Assembly: GCA_018380115.1 (NCBI GenBank)
Contig: JAGZUF010000019.1
Location: 1-51,535 of the forward strand
Direction of reading: 5' to 3'
Length of the DNA: 51,535 nucleotides
DNA from: Oscillospiraceae bacterium
GTDB lineage: Bacteria > Bacillota > Clostridia > Oscillospirales > Ruminococcaceae
Below are positions 14,757-22,534 of the stretch, one piece after another. The notes under the pieces are model-generated. The model was not told the origin of the DNA. It searched no databases and saw only the letters and a list, made by a program, of their open reading frames with translations. Both the position numbers and the translations under genes were made by a program. How positions within the stretch are numbered: position 1 is the first letter of the stretch; every line of letters starts with the position of its first letter.

Positions 14757-16679
14757 GTGGAAAAAACGAGACACAAGCGTTCGGCTGTTTTCTGGCTGTG
14801 TATTGCGCTGGTGCTGTGCCTTATCAGTTGTATCGGCGCATCGTTGCTGCAGACAGATTTTGGCAATGTGCAAATCATTAAATTCAAAATTCCAACTGAT
14901 AACGGGAAATGGCTCTCAGGAAATTTATTCCGCCCTGTTTCTGCCACGGCCGAAAACAAGGTGCCTATCGTAATCACCAGCCATGGTTATCTGAACAATA
15001 ACCAAATGCAGGATATCAGTGCCATTGAACTCTCGCGGCGCGGTATCGCGGTGATTGCCATGGATGCCTATTTCCACGGCGATTCCAGCTCGTCCTCATC
15101 ATACGAAGATTCCGGCGTGATAGAAGGAATGGGAATGATTCCTTTAGTAGAGTTTGCCTATTCCCAGCTGGATTGGGTGGACAATACGAAAATTGGTGTG
15201 ATGGGGCACTCCATGGGCGGCAGCAATACATGGAACACGGCCCGGCATTACGGCAGGCTTTATATGCAGGCCCTGGAAGAGGCACAGGCACCGGATTCCG
15301 ATGGAGGGAAAACAATTACGGAGGAAGAGCAGGCCTATGCCGATTCTGTAAATAAGGTGGCGGCTGCGTTTCCAACATCCTCTGTGAGAAATACCACGGA
15401 TGAAGTCATGGCGGAAATACATTGCAACTTCGGCACCAATTTCGGCTTTTATGATGAAGGTGCGTACCGCTGCGTGAATGGCGACGGCGATTTGCACGAT
15501 GCGCCAGAGGCGCTGGCTATCGTCAACTCTATCCTGCCGGAAAGTGAAAAGCTGACCGGTACCATTGAAATTGCAAAAATGTACGGCGACCCAGCCAATG
15601 ATACCCTGCGTGTAGTGTACAACCCGCATGAAATACACCCCTGGCAGCATTTTTCTACCGAGAGTGCAGGTTATACGGTGGATTTCTTTACCACTGCATT
15701 TCAAATGGAAAACCCAATCCCCAGCAGCAACCAATATTGGCTGTGGAAAGAGATGTTCAACTGTATCGGCCTTGTTGGGGCAGCGCTTCTTATTGTGCCA
15801 TTGGCCACCCTGCTGTTAAAAGTTCCTTGTTTTGCATCTCTGGCAGGCGAGGAGCCGAAGAAGCTTCCAGCCCTCACCACAGCAAAGAGCAAGGCCTTCT
15901 TCTGGGGAAGCTGGTGCCTGAGCTGGATCATTTCATGGCTGTCCTTTATTCCCATCGGCAAGCTGGACCAGTACATTTTCCCCGAGGTCACGAACCGGGG
16001 CCTCAGCAACTGGTTCCCGCAGCCCACTACGAATTTTATTCTGCTGTGGGCAGTGTTCAACGGAATTGTAGGGCTCGCCCTGTTCTGGCTGTCGTACAAG
16101 TTTGTGGGCAGCAAGAACGGCGTTGTTCCCAGCGAAATGTGGGGCATCAAAATCAGCCTGAAAGATTTCTTCAAAACGCTTGCGCTGGCTGTGTGCGTAT
16201 TCATCGGCTTCTATTCCACGGTGATGTTTTCACAGTACTTCTTCCAGACGGATTACCGCATTTGGACGCTGGATATCCGCGCCTTTACGGTGGATAAATT
16301 GTATGTGGCACTTCAATACTGGCCTCTGTTCTTCATCTTCTATTTGGCGAATTCCATTTCCATCAACTCTTCCAGCCGTGTGGCAGGGCAGAAAGAAGGC
16401 TTCAACCTGTTTATCTGTGCGCTGGGCAACTCGCTTGGCGTTATCATCCTGAATGCCATCCAGTACGGTACGGTATTTGCTACCGGCGTGCCGCACTGGC
16501 AGGAGGACTGGCTGCGCCCGCTGGTCATCGTTCCGCTTATCGTCCAACTGTTCGTAGCGGCATATATCGGCCGTTATCTGTTCAAACGCACCGGAAAGGT
16601 ATGGCTGGGGGCCATGGTAAATACACTTATTATTGTGATGATGGGTGTTGCCAACACCTGTACGTTCCTGCCCTTATAA
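14757..16679 (+). CDS. membrane-anchored alpha/beta hydrolase with polytopic C-terminal half (paralog 2)
   Basis: A 640-residue paralog of the divergent neighbour with the same layout: membrane anchor (~10-32), hydrolase domain with TSHGYLNN, nucleophile Ser152 in GHSMGGS, acid Asp233 in GFYDEG and His residues 291-298 in HEIHPWQHF, then a multi-pass membrane region (~310-640). GTG 14757 is the start because AAGGAGG is 8 bases upstream; TTG 14751 is too close. Its codons are somewhat less GC-rich than those of paralog 1. The matched catalytic residues argue that both are active enzymes. Function unknown. Confidence 0.8.
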   Translation: MEKTRHKRSAVFWLCIALVLCLISCIGASLLQTDFGNVQIIKFKIPTDNGKWLSGNLFRPVSATAENKVPIVITSHGYLNNNQMQDISAIELSRRGIAVIAMDAYFHGDSSSSSSYEDSGVIEGMGMIPLVEFAYSQLDWVDNTKIGVMGHSMGGSNTWNTARHYGRLYMQALEEAQAPDSDGGKTITEEEQAYADSVNKVAAAFPTSSVRNTTDEVMAEIHCNFGTNFGFYDEGAYRCVNGDGDLHDAPEALAIVNSILPESEKLTGTIEIAKMYGDPANDTLRVVYNPHEIHPWQHFSTESAGYTVDFFTTAFQMENPIPSSNQYWLWKEMFNCIGLVGAALLIVPLATLLLKVPCFASLAGEEPKKLPALTTAKSKAFFWGSWCLSWIISWLSFIPIGKLDQYIFPEVTNRGLSNWFPQPTTNFILLWAVFNGIVGLALFWLSYKFVGSKNGVVPSEMWGIKISLKDFFKTLALAVCVFIGFYSTVMFSQYFFQTDYRIWTLDIRAFTVDKLYVALQYWPLFFIFYLANSISINSSSRVAGQKEGFNLFICALGNSLGVIILNAIQYGTVFATGVPHWQEDWLRPLVIVPLIVQLFVAAYIGRYLFKRTGKVWLGAMVNTLIIVMMGVANTCTFLPL

Positions 16680-16690
16680 AACAGAACGAA

Positions 16691-16728
16691 GGGGCAGGCG
16701 GAAATGTCTGCCTGCCCCCTTGCTTTTT
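16691..16728 (+). terminator. intrinsic terminator after hydrolase paralog 2
   Basis: GGGGCAGGC (16691-16699) pairs with GCCTGCCCC (16710-16718) and is followed by TTGCTTTTT. The T-run overlaps the next promoter's -35 box. Confidence 0.85.
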
Positions 16729-16748
16729 ACTCAAAAGAGTGTTATATT
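16720..16748 (+). promoter_or_regulatory. promoter of the glpA operon
   Basis: TTGCTT (16720-16725) and TATATT (16743-16748) with a 17-base spacer; predicted start near 16755. Confidence 0.6.
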
Positions 16749-16780
16749 AAAAACAGGAAAATTTGATATTCTGTAAAGAG

Positions 16781-16836
16781 AAAGAGCAAAGCAGATGCGC
16801 CGCCCGTTTTGGGCCGTGTTTCGCTTGCTCTTTTTT
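16781..16836 (+). terminator. leader terminator, probable GlpP target
   Basis: AAAGAGCAA pairs with TTGCTCTTT across a G/C-rich inner part (GCCC/GGGC), followed by a T-run. It lies between promoter and gene, as the terminator does in the glpD leader of Bacillus, which GlpP overcomes. GlpP is encoded 5 kb away in the same glycerol cluster. Confidence 0.7.
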
Positions 16837-16868
16837 ATTTTATTCAAAACAGTGGGGAGGCGTACCTT

Positions 16869-18323
16869 ATGTACGACGTCATCATCATCGGCTGCGGCGT
16901 GGTGGGCGCGGCCACGGCGTACCAGATGGCCAGATACCGGCTTCGCACACTGGTGCTGGAGGCACAGAACGATGTGGCCAATGGCACCACCAAGGCGAAC
17001 AGCGCCATCATCCATGCGGGGTACGACCCCGAGCCCGGCACCCTGATGGCCCGGCTGAACACAGAGGGCAACCGCATGGCGGGCGAGATATGCGAAAGGC
17101 TTGGCGTGCCCTTTGCGCGCGTGGGCAGCTTTGTGCTGGCCTTCAGCGAGGCCGAGTGCAAAACGCTGGAAACGCTTTTGCACCGCGGGCGGGCAAACGG
17201 TGTGCCGGGCCTGCGCATTCTCAGCGGGGCCGAGGCGCGCGCCATGGAACCGAACCTCAGCGAAAACGTGCAGGCCGCTTTGCACGCGCCCAGCGCGGGC
17301 ATTGTGAACCCGTGGGAATTTGCCCTTGCCATGGCCGAGACGGCGGTGGAAAACGGCGTGCAGCTTTGCCTGCAAAGCCCCGTCACCGCCATTTGCAAAA
17401 CAGAGGGCGGCTTTCGCGTGCAGACGCCGCACAGCGCGTACGAGGCGAAATATGTGTTCAACGCAGCGGGGGTGCAGGCCGATGAGGTGCACGCCCTGCT
17501 GGAAGAGCCCGGCTATGCCATAACCCCCAGCCGCGGCGAATATTACCTGATGGATAAAAGCCAGGGCACGCAGGTGGGGCGCGTCATCTTCCAGTGCCCG
17601 AACCAAAACGGCAAAGGGGTGCTGGTGGCGCCCACCGTGCACGGCAACCTTATTGTGGGCCCCAATGCCGAGCCCATGCCCGACAGGCGAAACCTTGGCA
17701 CAACGGGCGCGGGCCTTGCCTATGTGCGCGAAACGGCCCTGCGCAGCGTGCCGGGGCTGAACTTCCGCGAGAATATCCGCAATTTTGCGGGCCTGCGCGC
17801 CATCAGCACGCGGGACGACTTCATTCTGGAGGAAAGCGCGGCCTTCCCGGGCTTTTTCGATTTGGCGGGCATCAAATCTCCCGGCCTTACCAGCGCCCCG
17901 GCCATCGGCGCCATGGCGGCGCAGCTGCTGCGCGAAAAGGGCGTGAGGCTGGAGGAGAACCCGGCCTTTCGCGAAAGGCGCCGCGCCGCCTGCTTTGCAT
18001 CGCTGAGCGCCGAAGAGAAAAACGCGCTGATACAAAAGGACGCGCGCTATGGCCGCGTGATATGCCGCTGTGAGACCATCACCGAGGGCGAGATCGTGGC
18101 CGCGCTGCACAGCGCCATTCCTCCGCGCAGCCTAAACGGCGTGAAGCGCCGCTGCAATGCGGGCATGGGCCGGTGCCAGGGCGGCTTCTGTGGGCCGCGC
18201 GTGCAGGCCATCATTGCGCGCGAGCTGGGCATTCCGCAGCAGGACGTGCTGATGGACCAGGACGGCACTTATATCATCACCGGCGAAACCAAACAGGGCA
18301 GAGGGGGTGTGCAGGATGCTTGA
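16869..18323 (+). CDS. glpA: anaerobic-type FAD glycerol-3-phosphate dehydrogenase
   Basis: Oxidises glycerol 3-phosphate to dihydroxyacetone phosphate. The 484-residue protein starts with an FAD-binding fold (DVIIIGCGVVGAATAYQMAR), has the DAO-family segment TTKANSAIIHAGYDPEPGTL, the FAD-closing ...AGIKSPGLTSAPAIG, and a C-terminal BFD-like [2Fe-2S] domain with CRC (~400) and CNAGMGRCQGGFCGPRV. This domain plan is that of the GlpA-type oxidoreductases used by anaerobic Firmicutes. ATG 16869 is 8 bases after GGGGAGG. Its stop overlaps the start of the next gene by 8 bases, and GlpP probably controls it through the leader terminator. Confidence 0.9.
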   Translation: MYDVIIIGCGVVGAATAYQMARYRLRTLVLEAQNDVANGTTKANSAIIHAGYDPEPGTLMARLNTEGNRMAGEICERLGVPFARVGSFVLAFSEAECKTLETLLHRGRANGVPGLRILSGAEARAMEPNLSENVQAALHAPSAGIVNPWEFALAMAETAVENGVQLCLQSPVTAICKTEGGFRVQTPHSAYEAKYVFNAAGVQADEVHALLEEPGYAITPSRGEYYLMDKSQGTQVGRVIFQCPNQNGKGVLVAPTVHGNLIVGPNAEPMPDRRNLGTTGAGLAYVRETALRSVPGLNFRENIRNFAGLRAISTRDDFILEESAAFPGFFDLAGIKSPGLTSAPAIGAMAAQLLREKGVRLEENPAFRERRRAACFASLSAEEKNALIQKDARYGRVICRCETITEGEIVAALHSAIPPRSLNGVKRRCNAGMGRCQGGFCGPRVQAIIARELGIPQQDVLMDQDGTYIITGETKQGRGGVQDA

Positions 18324-19590
18324 CCTTATTGTGATAGGCGGCGGCCCGGCAGGGCTTGCGGCGGCGTGCCGCGCGTGGGAGGACGGGCTGCGCCGCATTT
18401 TGGTGCTGGAGCGGGACAAAGAGCTTGGCGGCATTCTGAACCAGTGCATCCACAACGGCTTCGGCCTGCACCGCTTTCAGGAAGAGCTTACAGGCCCGGA
18501 GTATGCGGGGCGCTTTATTGGTATGCTGCGCGATACAGGCGTGCAGGTGCAGCTGGACACCATGGCCCTGCAGCTTGTGCCCGGCAAAGCGGGCGCGCCG
18601 CACACGGTGCACTGCGTCAGCGCGCAGCACGGCTATCAGGTGCTGGAAACGGCCGCTGTGGTGCTTGCCATGGGCTGCCGCGAGCGCACCCGCGGCGCTA
18701 TCTCCATTCCGGGCGAGCGCCCCAGCGGCATCTTCACCGCGGGTGCGGCCCAGCGCTATATCAATATGGAGGGATATATGGTGGGCCGCCGCGTGGTCAT
18801 TCTGGGCAGCGGTGACATCGGCCTTATCATGGCGCGCCGCATGTCGCTGGAGGGGGCCAAGGTGCTGGCCTGTGTGGAGCTGATGCCCTATTCCGGCGGC
18901 CTGACGCGCAATATTGTGCAGTGCCTGCACGACTATGACATTCCGCTGTATCTTAGCCATACCGTCACCGACGTTAGGGGGCATGACAGGCTGGAACAGG
19001 TGACGGTGAGCCGGGTGGATGAACAGCGCAGGCCTATCCCCGGCACAGAGATGGTGTTTGACTGCGACACCCTGCTTTTAAGCGTGGGCCTTATTCCGGA
19101 AAATGAGCTGACGCGGCAGGCGGGCATCTGCATGGATGGGCGCACCAGCGGCGCCGTGGTGTACGAGAATATGGAGACGAGCGTGCCGGGCATTTTTGCC
19201 TGCGGCAATGTGGTGCATGTGCACGACCTTGTAGATTATGTGTCCGCAGAAAGCGAGCGCGCGGGCGCCGCGGCCGCGGCCTATGTGCAGGCTGCCCGGC
19301 CGGCAGCGGGCGGCGCCGTGCTGGAGGTGAAAAATGGCGCGGGCGTCAGCTATACCGTGCCGCAGCATGTACGCGCGGGCGCACAGAAGGCAGAGGTGTT
19401 CTTCCGTGTGAACCGCGTGCTGGGCACCTCGCGCATCGTAGTGCAGGACGGTGCGGGCACGCGGATAGCCCAGTACAGGCGCGAGCACATGGCCCCGGGC
19501 GAGATGGAACATATCGTGCTGCCCGCGGCGCTGCTGCAAAAGGCGCAGGGCGCGCTTACTCTGCACGTACAGGAGGTGGCACAGGCATGA
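18316..19590 (+). CDS. GlpB-like FAD/NAD(P)-binding oxidoreductase
   Basis: A 424-residue flavoprotein with two nucleotide-binding folds: an N-terminal DLIVIGGGPAGLAAACRA for FAD and a central RRVVILGSGDIGLIMARRM for NAD(P)H, plus the closing ...VPGIFACGNVVHVHDLVDY characteristic of pyridine-nucleotide disulfide oxidoreductases without a redox-active CxxC. With glpA upstream (8-bp overlap) and a DUF1667 gene downstream (4-bp overlap) it forms the usual three-gene unit of anaerobic glycerol-3-phosphate oxidation, where it probably passes electrons from GlpA to NAD(P) or the membrane pool (inference). ATG 18316 follows AGAGGGGG. Confidence 0.85.
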   Translation: MLDLIVIGGGPAGLAAACRAWEDGLRRILVLERDKELGGILNQCIHNGFGLHRFQEELTGPEYAGRFIGMLRDTGVQVQLDTMALQLVPGKAGAPHTVHCVSAQHGYQVLETAAVVLAMGCRERTRGAISIPGERPSGIFTAGAAQRYINMEGYMVGRRVVILGSGDIGLIMARRMSLEGAKVLACVELMPYSGGLTRNIVQCLHDYDIPLYLSHTVTDVRGHDRLEQVTVSRVDEQRRPIPGTEMVFDCDTLLLSVGLIPENELTRQAGICMDGRTSGAVVYENMETSVPGIFACGNVVHVHDLVDYVSAESERAGAAAAAYVQAARPAAGGAVLEVKNGAGVSYTVPQHVRAGAQKAEVFFRVNRVLGTSRIVVQDGAGTRIAQYRREHMAPGEMEHIVLPAALLQKAQGALTLHVQEVAQA

Positions 19591-19943
19591 AAGAGCTTAT
19601 CTGCATTGTATGCCCCAAGGGCTGCCATTTGAAGGTGGACGAGGAAAACGGCTGCGCCGTCACAGGCAACGGCTGCCCGCGCGGGGCGGAATACGGAAAA
19701 AACGAGCTTCTGCACCCCACGCGCGTGCTCACCAGCACCGTAAAGGTGGCAGGCGGCCTTCACCGGCGCCTGCCGGTAAAGACCAGCGCGCCTATCCCCA
19801 AGGGCCTGCTGTTTGAGGCCGTCCGCCTTCTGGACGAGGTGCGGCTGGAGGCCCCTGTGAAGGCCGGGCAGGTGGTAGTGCCCAACGTGCTGGGCACAGG
19901 GGCGGACATTGTAGCCACCCGCAGCATGGAAAAAGGACGGTAA
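19587..19943 (+). CDS. DUF1667 iron-sulfur-like partner protein
   Basis: A 118-residue protein of the DUF1667 family, the third component regularly encoded after GlpA/GlpB-type flavoproteins. Four cysteines in the first 35 residues (CIVCPKGCHL and GNGCPRGAEYG) look like a small iron-sulfur or zinc site. The rest has the family's RVLTSTVKVAGG and KTSAPIPKGLLFEAV segments. ATG overlaps the preceding stop (ATGA), so translation is coupled. A role as electron-transfer subunit is inferred from context. Confidence 0.88.
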   Translation: MKELICIVCPKGCHLKVDEENGCAVTGNGCPRGAEYGKNELLHPTRVLTSTVKVAGGLHRRLPVKTSAPIPKGLLFEAVRLLDEVRLEAPVKAGQVVVPNVLGTGADIVATRSMEKGR

Positions 19944-20004
19944 AGCCGGTGTGTCAGCAGAAAACAACAGTTCTGTCTTGGAATTTTGACGCATGAAGCG
20001 TTCA

Positions 20005-20044
20005 GAAGGGCCCACATGCCTTTGGCTTGCGGGGCCCTTCTTTT
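20005..20044 (+). terminator. terminator of the glpA operon
   Basis: GAAGGGCCC (20005-20013) pairs with GGGCCCTTC (20032-20040), followed by TTTT. Confidence 0.85.
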
Positions 20045-20274
20045 CTGCAGCTGATACTCCGGGGCCGCGGGGGCAAAAGCAATGCCGCCGCAGCCCCGTG
20101 AGAGGGCGGCGTGCTCAAAAGTGCTGATGACGCTTTTACCTGCTTGGGAAGGCAAAAATGCTTTGCGGCAGGAGATGAGCAGCCTTGGCAACAACGCAGG
20201 AGAAGCGCCGCCTTCTGCCTTGCGGCAGGGCGGGCCCTGATGCAAGGCGAAAATTTTCCAGCAAGGCCGCGCTG

Positions 20275-20510
20275 CTCCGGCAAAGGGTGTCTGCAGCAGG
20301 CGGGTATTTTTTCGCGAAGCTGCGCCCGCTCCGGCAAAGCCTGCCTGCTGCAGGAGGGTGTTTTTTTCGCAGAACTGTGCCTGCTCCGGCAAAGCCTGCC
20401 TGTTGCAGGCGTGTGTTTTTTTGTAAAGCTGCGCTGCCTTTGGCAAAGTCCAATTTGTCATAAACGGGTATTTTGCTTTGTGAAGCCGCGCTGTCTTTGG
20501 CCTGCCAATA
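20275..20510 (+). repeat. degenerate 54-57-bp tandem repeat with terminator-like units
   Basis: CT(C/T)(C/T)GGCAAAG-type starts recur at 20275, 20329, 20384, 20438 and (partly) 20495, i.e. every 54, 55, 54 and 57 bases. Each full unit carries a short CTGC...GCAG stem and then a T-run (for example GCAGGCGTGTGTTTTTTT), which resembles a weak terminator. Copies 2 and 3 are most alike; copy 4 is eroded. The 55-base step shows it is not a protein repeat. Confidence 0.8.
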
Positions 20511-20532
20511 TCTTTGACGCCGTAATGGTCTA

Positions 20533-20559
20533 AAACCGCCCGTTTTCTGACGGCGGTTT
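20533..20559 (+). terminator. hairpin, possible terminator
   Basis: AAACCGCC pairs with GGCGGTTT, with an inner CGT/ACG; only a short T-rich tail follows. Confidence 0.45.
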
Positions 20560-20660
20560 CTTACGGTATACCGTCTGAGCCGGAATTGCTTTCTTCCACC
20601 GGGCGGAAAGGCGGTTCCCGCCCTCGTGTGCTGCGGCGGACGCAGAGAGCAAAAGGCAAA

Positions 20661-20705
20661 CGCCTGCTGTGCGGCTTTGGTTTTGGCCGCGCGGCAGGCG
20701 CTTTT
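20661..20705 (+). terminator. strong hairpin with T tail
   Basis: CGCCTGCTGTGCGGC pairs with GCCGCGCGGCAGGCG (two wobbles), followed by CTTTT. There is no plus-strand gene upstream of it that needs a terminator. Confidence 0.6.
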
Positions 20706-20941
20706 GCTTGGGAGGGAAAAGGCAGGACGGGCCACGCCGGTGGAGGCGCCCTGTAAAGGAGTCTGTCCTTCGGCCTCCTGCGAGGCAGCCGGCAGTGCAC
20801 TTTTGAAAATGGGTGCGCCCTTTCCACAGCAGCCGGCCGCCAATTTGCAGACTGCATGGCATGTGGCGCGGGCGAGGTCGGTTTCGGCGCGCGCCGAGAA
20901 ATACCCGCTGGGAACAGACCCCTTGCGGAGGACGCGCTTGT

Positions 20942-20984
20942 AAAAAGCCGCGCCGCCGCCTGTTATGGCAGGCGGCGGCGCGGC
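20942..20984 (-). terminator. terminator of the MATE gene
   Basis: GCCGCGCCGCCGCCTG and CAGGCGGCGGCGCGGC are a perfect 16-bp stem; on the minus strand TTTTT follows. Confidence 0.88.
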
Positions 20985-21016
20985 ATGCACTGTCCGTCAT
21001 GCACGCGGGGCAGCGT

Positions 21017-22384
21017 TCAGCCAATGACCTTTATCCTTTTCCATTTTCCCTGGCGGTAGCGTGCAAGGAAAAATACGGCGCGCACCACCCAGTCTGCTAT
21101 CATGGCCAGCCATACGCCCAAAAGGCCAAGCCCCAGGCCCCATTCACAGGCCAGCACATAGCTCAGCGCCACACGGCATGCAAACATGCTGCACAGCGAC
21201 ACGCCCATGGTAAACACGGCATCGCCGGCGGCGCGCAGCGAGTTCGGCAGGGTAAAGGCCATGGGCCAGAACAGCACGTTGCCCACGGCGCAGGCCCGCA
21301 GCACCTGCCCGGCCATTTGAACGGCCTGCGGGGTGAGGTTGAACCAGGATACCAGCGTGTCTGCAAAGAAAAACAGCCCGGCACTCATCACCAGCATGCA
21401 CGCATAGCTGGCACCCACAAGGCGCTTTGTGTAATGGATGGCCTGGCCCGTTTCGCCGGCACCCATGCAGCGGCCCACCACTGTGATGATAGCAAGGCCG
21501 ATAGACATGCCCGGCACGTTGACAACGCCCGTGATGCTGTTGGCAATGGCGTTGGCCGCCACAGCAGAGGTGCCGAATGTGGCAATGAGGTTCAGCACCA
21601 CCAGCTTGCCAGCCTGAAACATGCCGTTTTCCAGCCCGTTGGGGATGCCCACAAACAGGATGCGCTTTACCATATCACCGCGGAATTCAAAGCGGAACAC
21701 GCCCTCCACGCGCACGGTGTTGTTTTTATGCCCCAGCAGGGCCATGATGATGACAGCTGCGGCAACGCGCGACACAAGCGTGCCGATGCCGGCGCCTGCG
21801 GCGCCCATGCCAAAGCCGTAAATAAGCACGGCATTTACTGTAATGTTGACGATGTTTACAATAAGCGAGCAAAACATGGACACATTGCTGTTGCCCATGG
21901 CGCGAAACAGCGCCGAGCCTGCATTGTAAATGCCCATCAGGGGGTAGGCTGCGGCCGTGAGCAGAAAGTAGACAAGCGCGCTGTCCATCACATCCTGTTC
22001 CACATGCCCGAACAGAAGTGTGAGGATGTGCTGCCGGAATATGAGGGCGCCAGCCATCAGAAACACGGACACAGCCGTCATGGTGTATAAAAGCTGCTTT
22101 GAGGCAAGCTTTGCATTGCCGCTTTCCCGGCGGCCCAGATACTGGGCCACCACCACCGCGCCGCCGGTGGAAAGCGCAGAGAATATCTGGATGATGAGTG
22201 TATTGATATTGTCCACCAGCGACACACCGGACACAACGGCTTCGCCCGAGGTGGTTACCATCACGGTGTCCGCCATGCCCACCGTCATCAGCAAAAATTG
22301 CTCTATTACAAGCGGGATGACAAGGCGCAGCAGCTCGCTGCGCGTGAAAAGGGGCCGGCCGGCGCCCTGATCCTTCCCCGGCAT
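21017..22384 (-). CDS. MATE-family multidrug/sodium exporter
   Basis: A 455-residue, twelve-segment membrane exporter. It shows the family's opening LLRLVIPLVIEQFLLMTVGMADTVMV, the AVSGVSLVDNIN-like loop, GGAVVVAQYLGRRE, and the mirrored second half with AVAANAIANSITGVVNVPGMSIGLAI and VGRCMGAGE. Exports cationic drugs or metabolites using Na+ or H+; the substrate is not visible from sequence. ATG 22384 is 9 bases after AAAGGAG; the ATG at 22393 directly abuts that site. It is a single-gene unit between two strong terminators. Confidence 0.93.
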   Translation of the reverse strand: MPGKDQGAGRPLFTRSELLRLVIPLVIEQFLLMTVGMADTVMVTTSGEAVVSGVSLVDNINTLIIQIFSALSTGGAVVVAQYLGRRESGNAKLASKQLLYTMTAVSVFLMAGALIFRQHILTLLFGHVEQDVMDSALVYFLLTAAAYPLMGIYNAGSALFRAMGNSNVSMFCSLIVNIVNITVNAVLIYGFGMGAAGAGIGTLVSRVAAAVIIMALLGHKNNTVRVEGVFRFEFRGDMVKRILFVGIPNGLENGMFQAGKLVVLNLIATFGTSAVAANAIANSITGVVNVPGMSIGLAIITVVGRCMGAGETGQAIHYTKRLVGASYACMLVMSAGLFFFADTLVSWFNLTPQAVQMAGQVLRACAVGNVLFWPMAFTLPNSLRAAGDAVFTMGVSLCSMFACRVALSYVLACEWGLGLGLLGVWLAMIADWVVRAVFFLARYRQGKWKRIKVIG

Positions 22385-22482
22385 AAGGGGCATCTCCTTT
22401 ATAAAATTTTTATCTGATACGGTTTTATTGTACTACTCCTTTGCAGAAATGCAAGCGCAGGGGCAAAAATGCCAAAGAACAG

Positions 22483-22511
22483 AAAGCAGCCCGCCGCAGG
22501 CGGGCTGCTTT
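22483..22511. terminator. bidirectional terminator between MATE and NhaC genes
   Basis: AAAGCAGCCCGCC (22483-22495) pairs perfectly with GGCGGGCTGCTTT (22499-22511) around GCA. On the minus strand a CTGTTCTTT tail follows. Confidence 0.88.
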
Positions 22512-22534
22512 TGTTTGGGCGGAATGGGCGCAGC

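Larger units (their letters stand above)
19944..21016. other. 1.07-kb non-coding spacer rich in hairpins and repeats
   Basis: Between the glpA operon and the minus-strand MATE gene I see no gene. It contains the operon's terminator, a 54-57-bp tandem repeat, two further plus-strand hairpins and the MATE terminator, listed separately. Long frames on both strands here lack ribosome sites and consist of repeated or low-complexity peptide. Confidence 0.65.

Noticed and set aside
16731..18110. 459-residue minus-strand frame opposite glpA
   Set aside because: Antisense artefact of high GC; the plus strand encodes an unmistakable flavoprotein.
20275..20510. CRISPR array
   Set aside because: The 54-57-bp units are contiguous and degenerate, without unique spacers or cas genes.
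20136..20990. Minus-strand protein with an 18-residue repeat
   Set aside because: Unit lengths of 55 and 57 bases break the frame relation, and there is no start signal.
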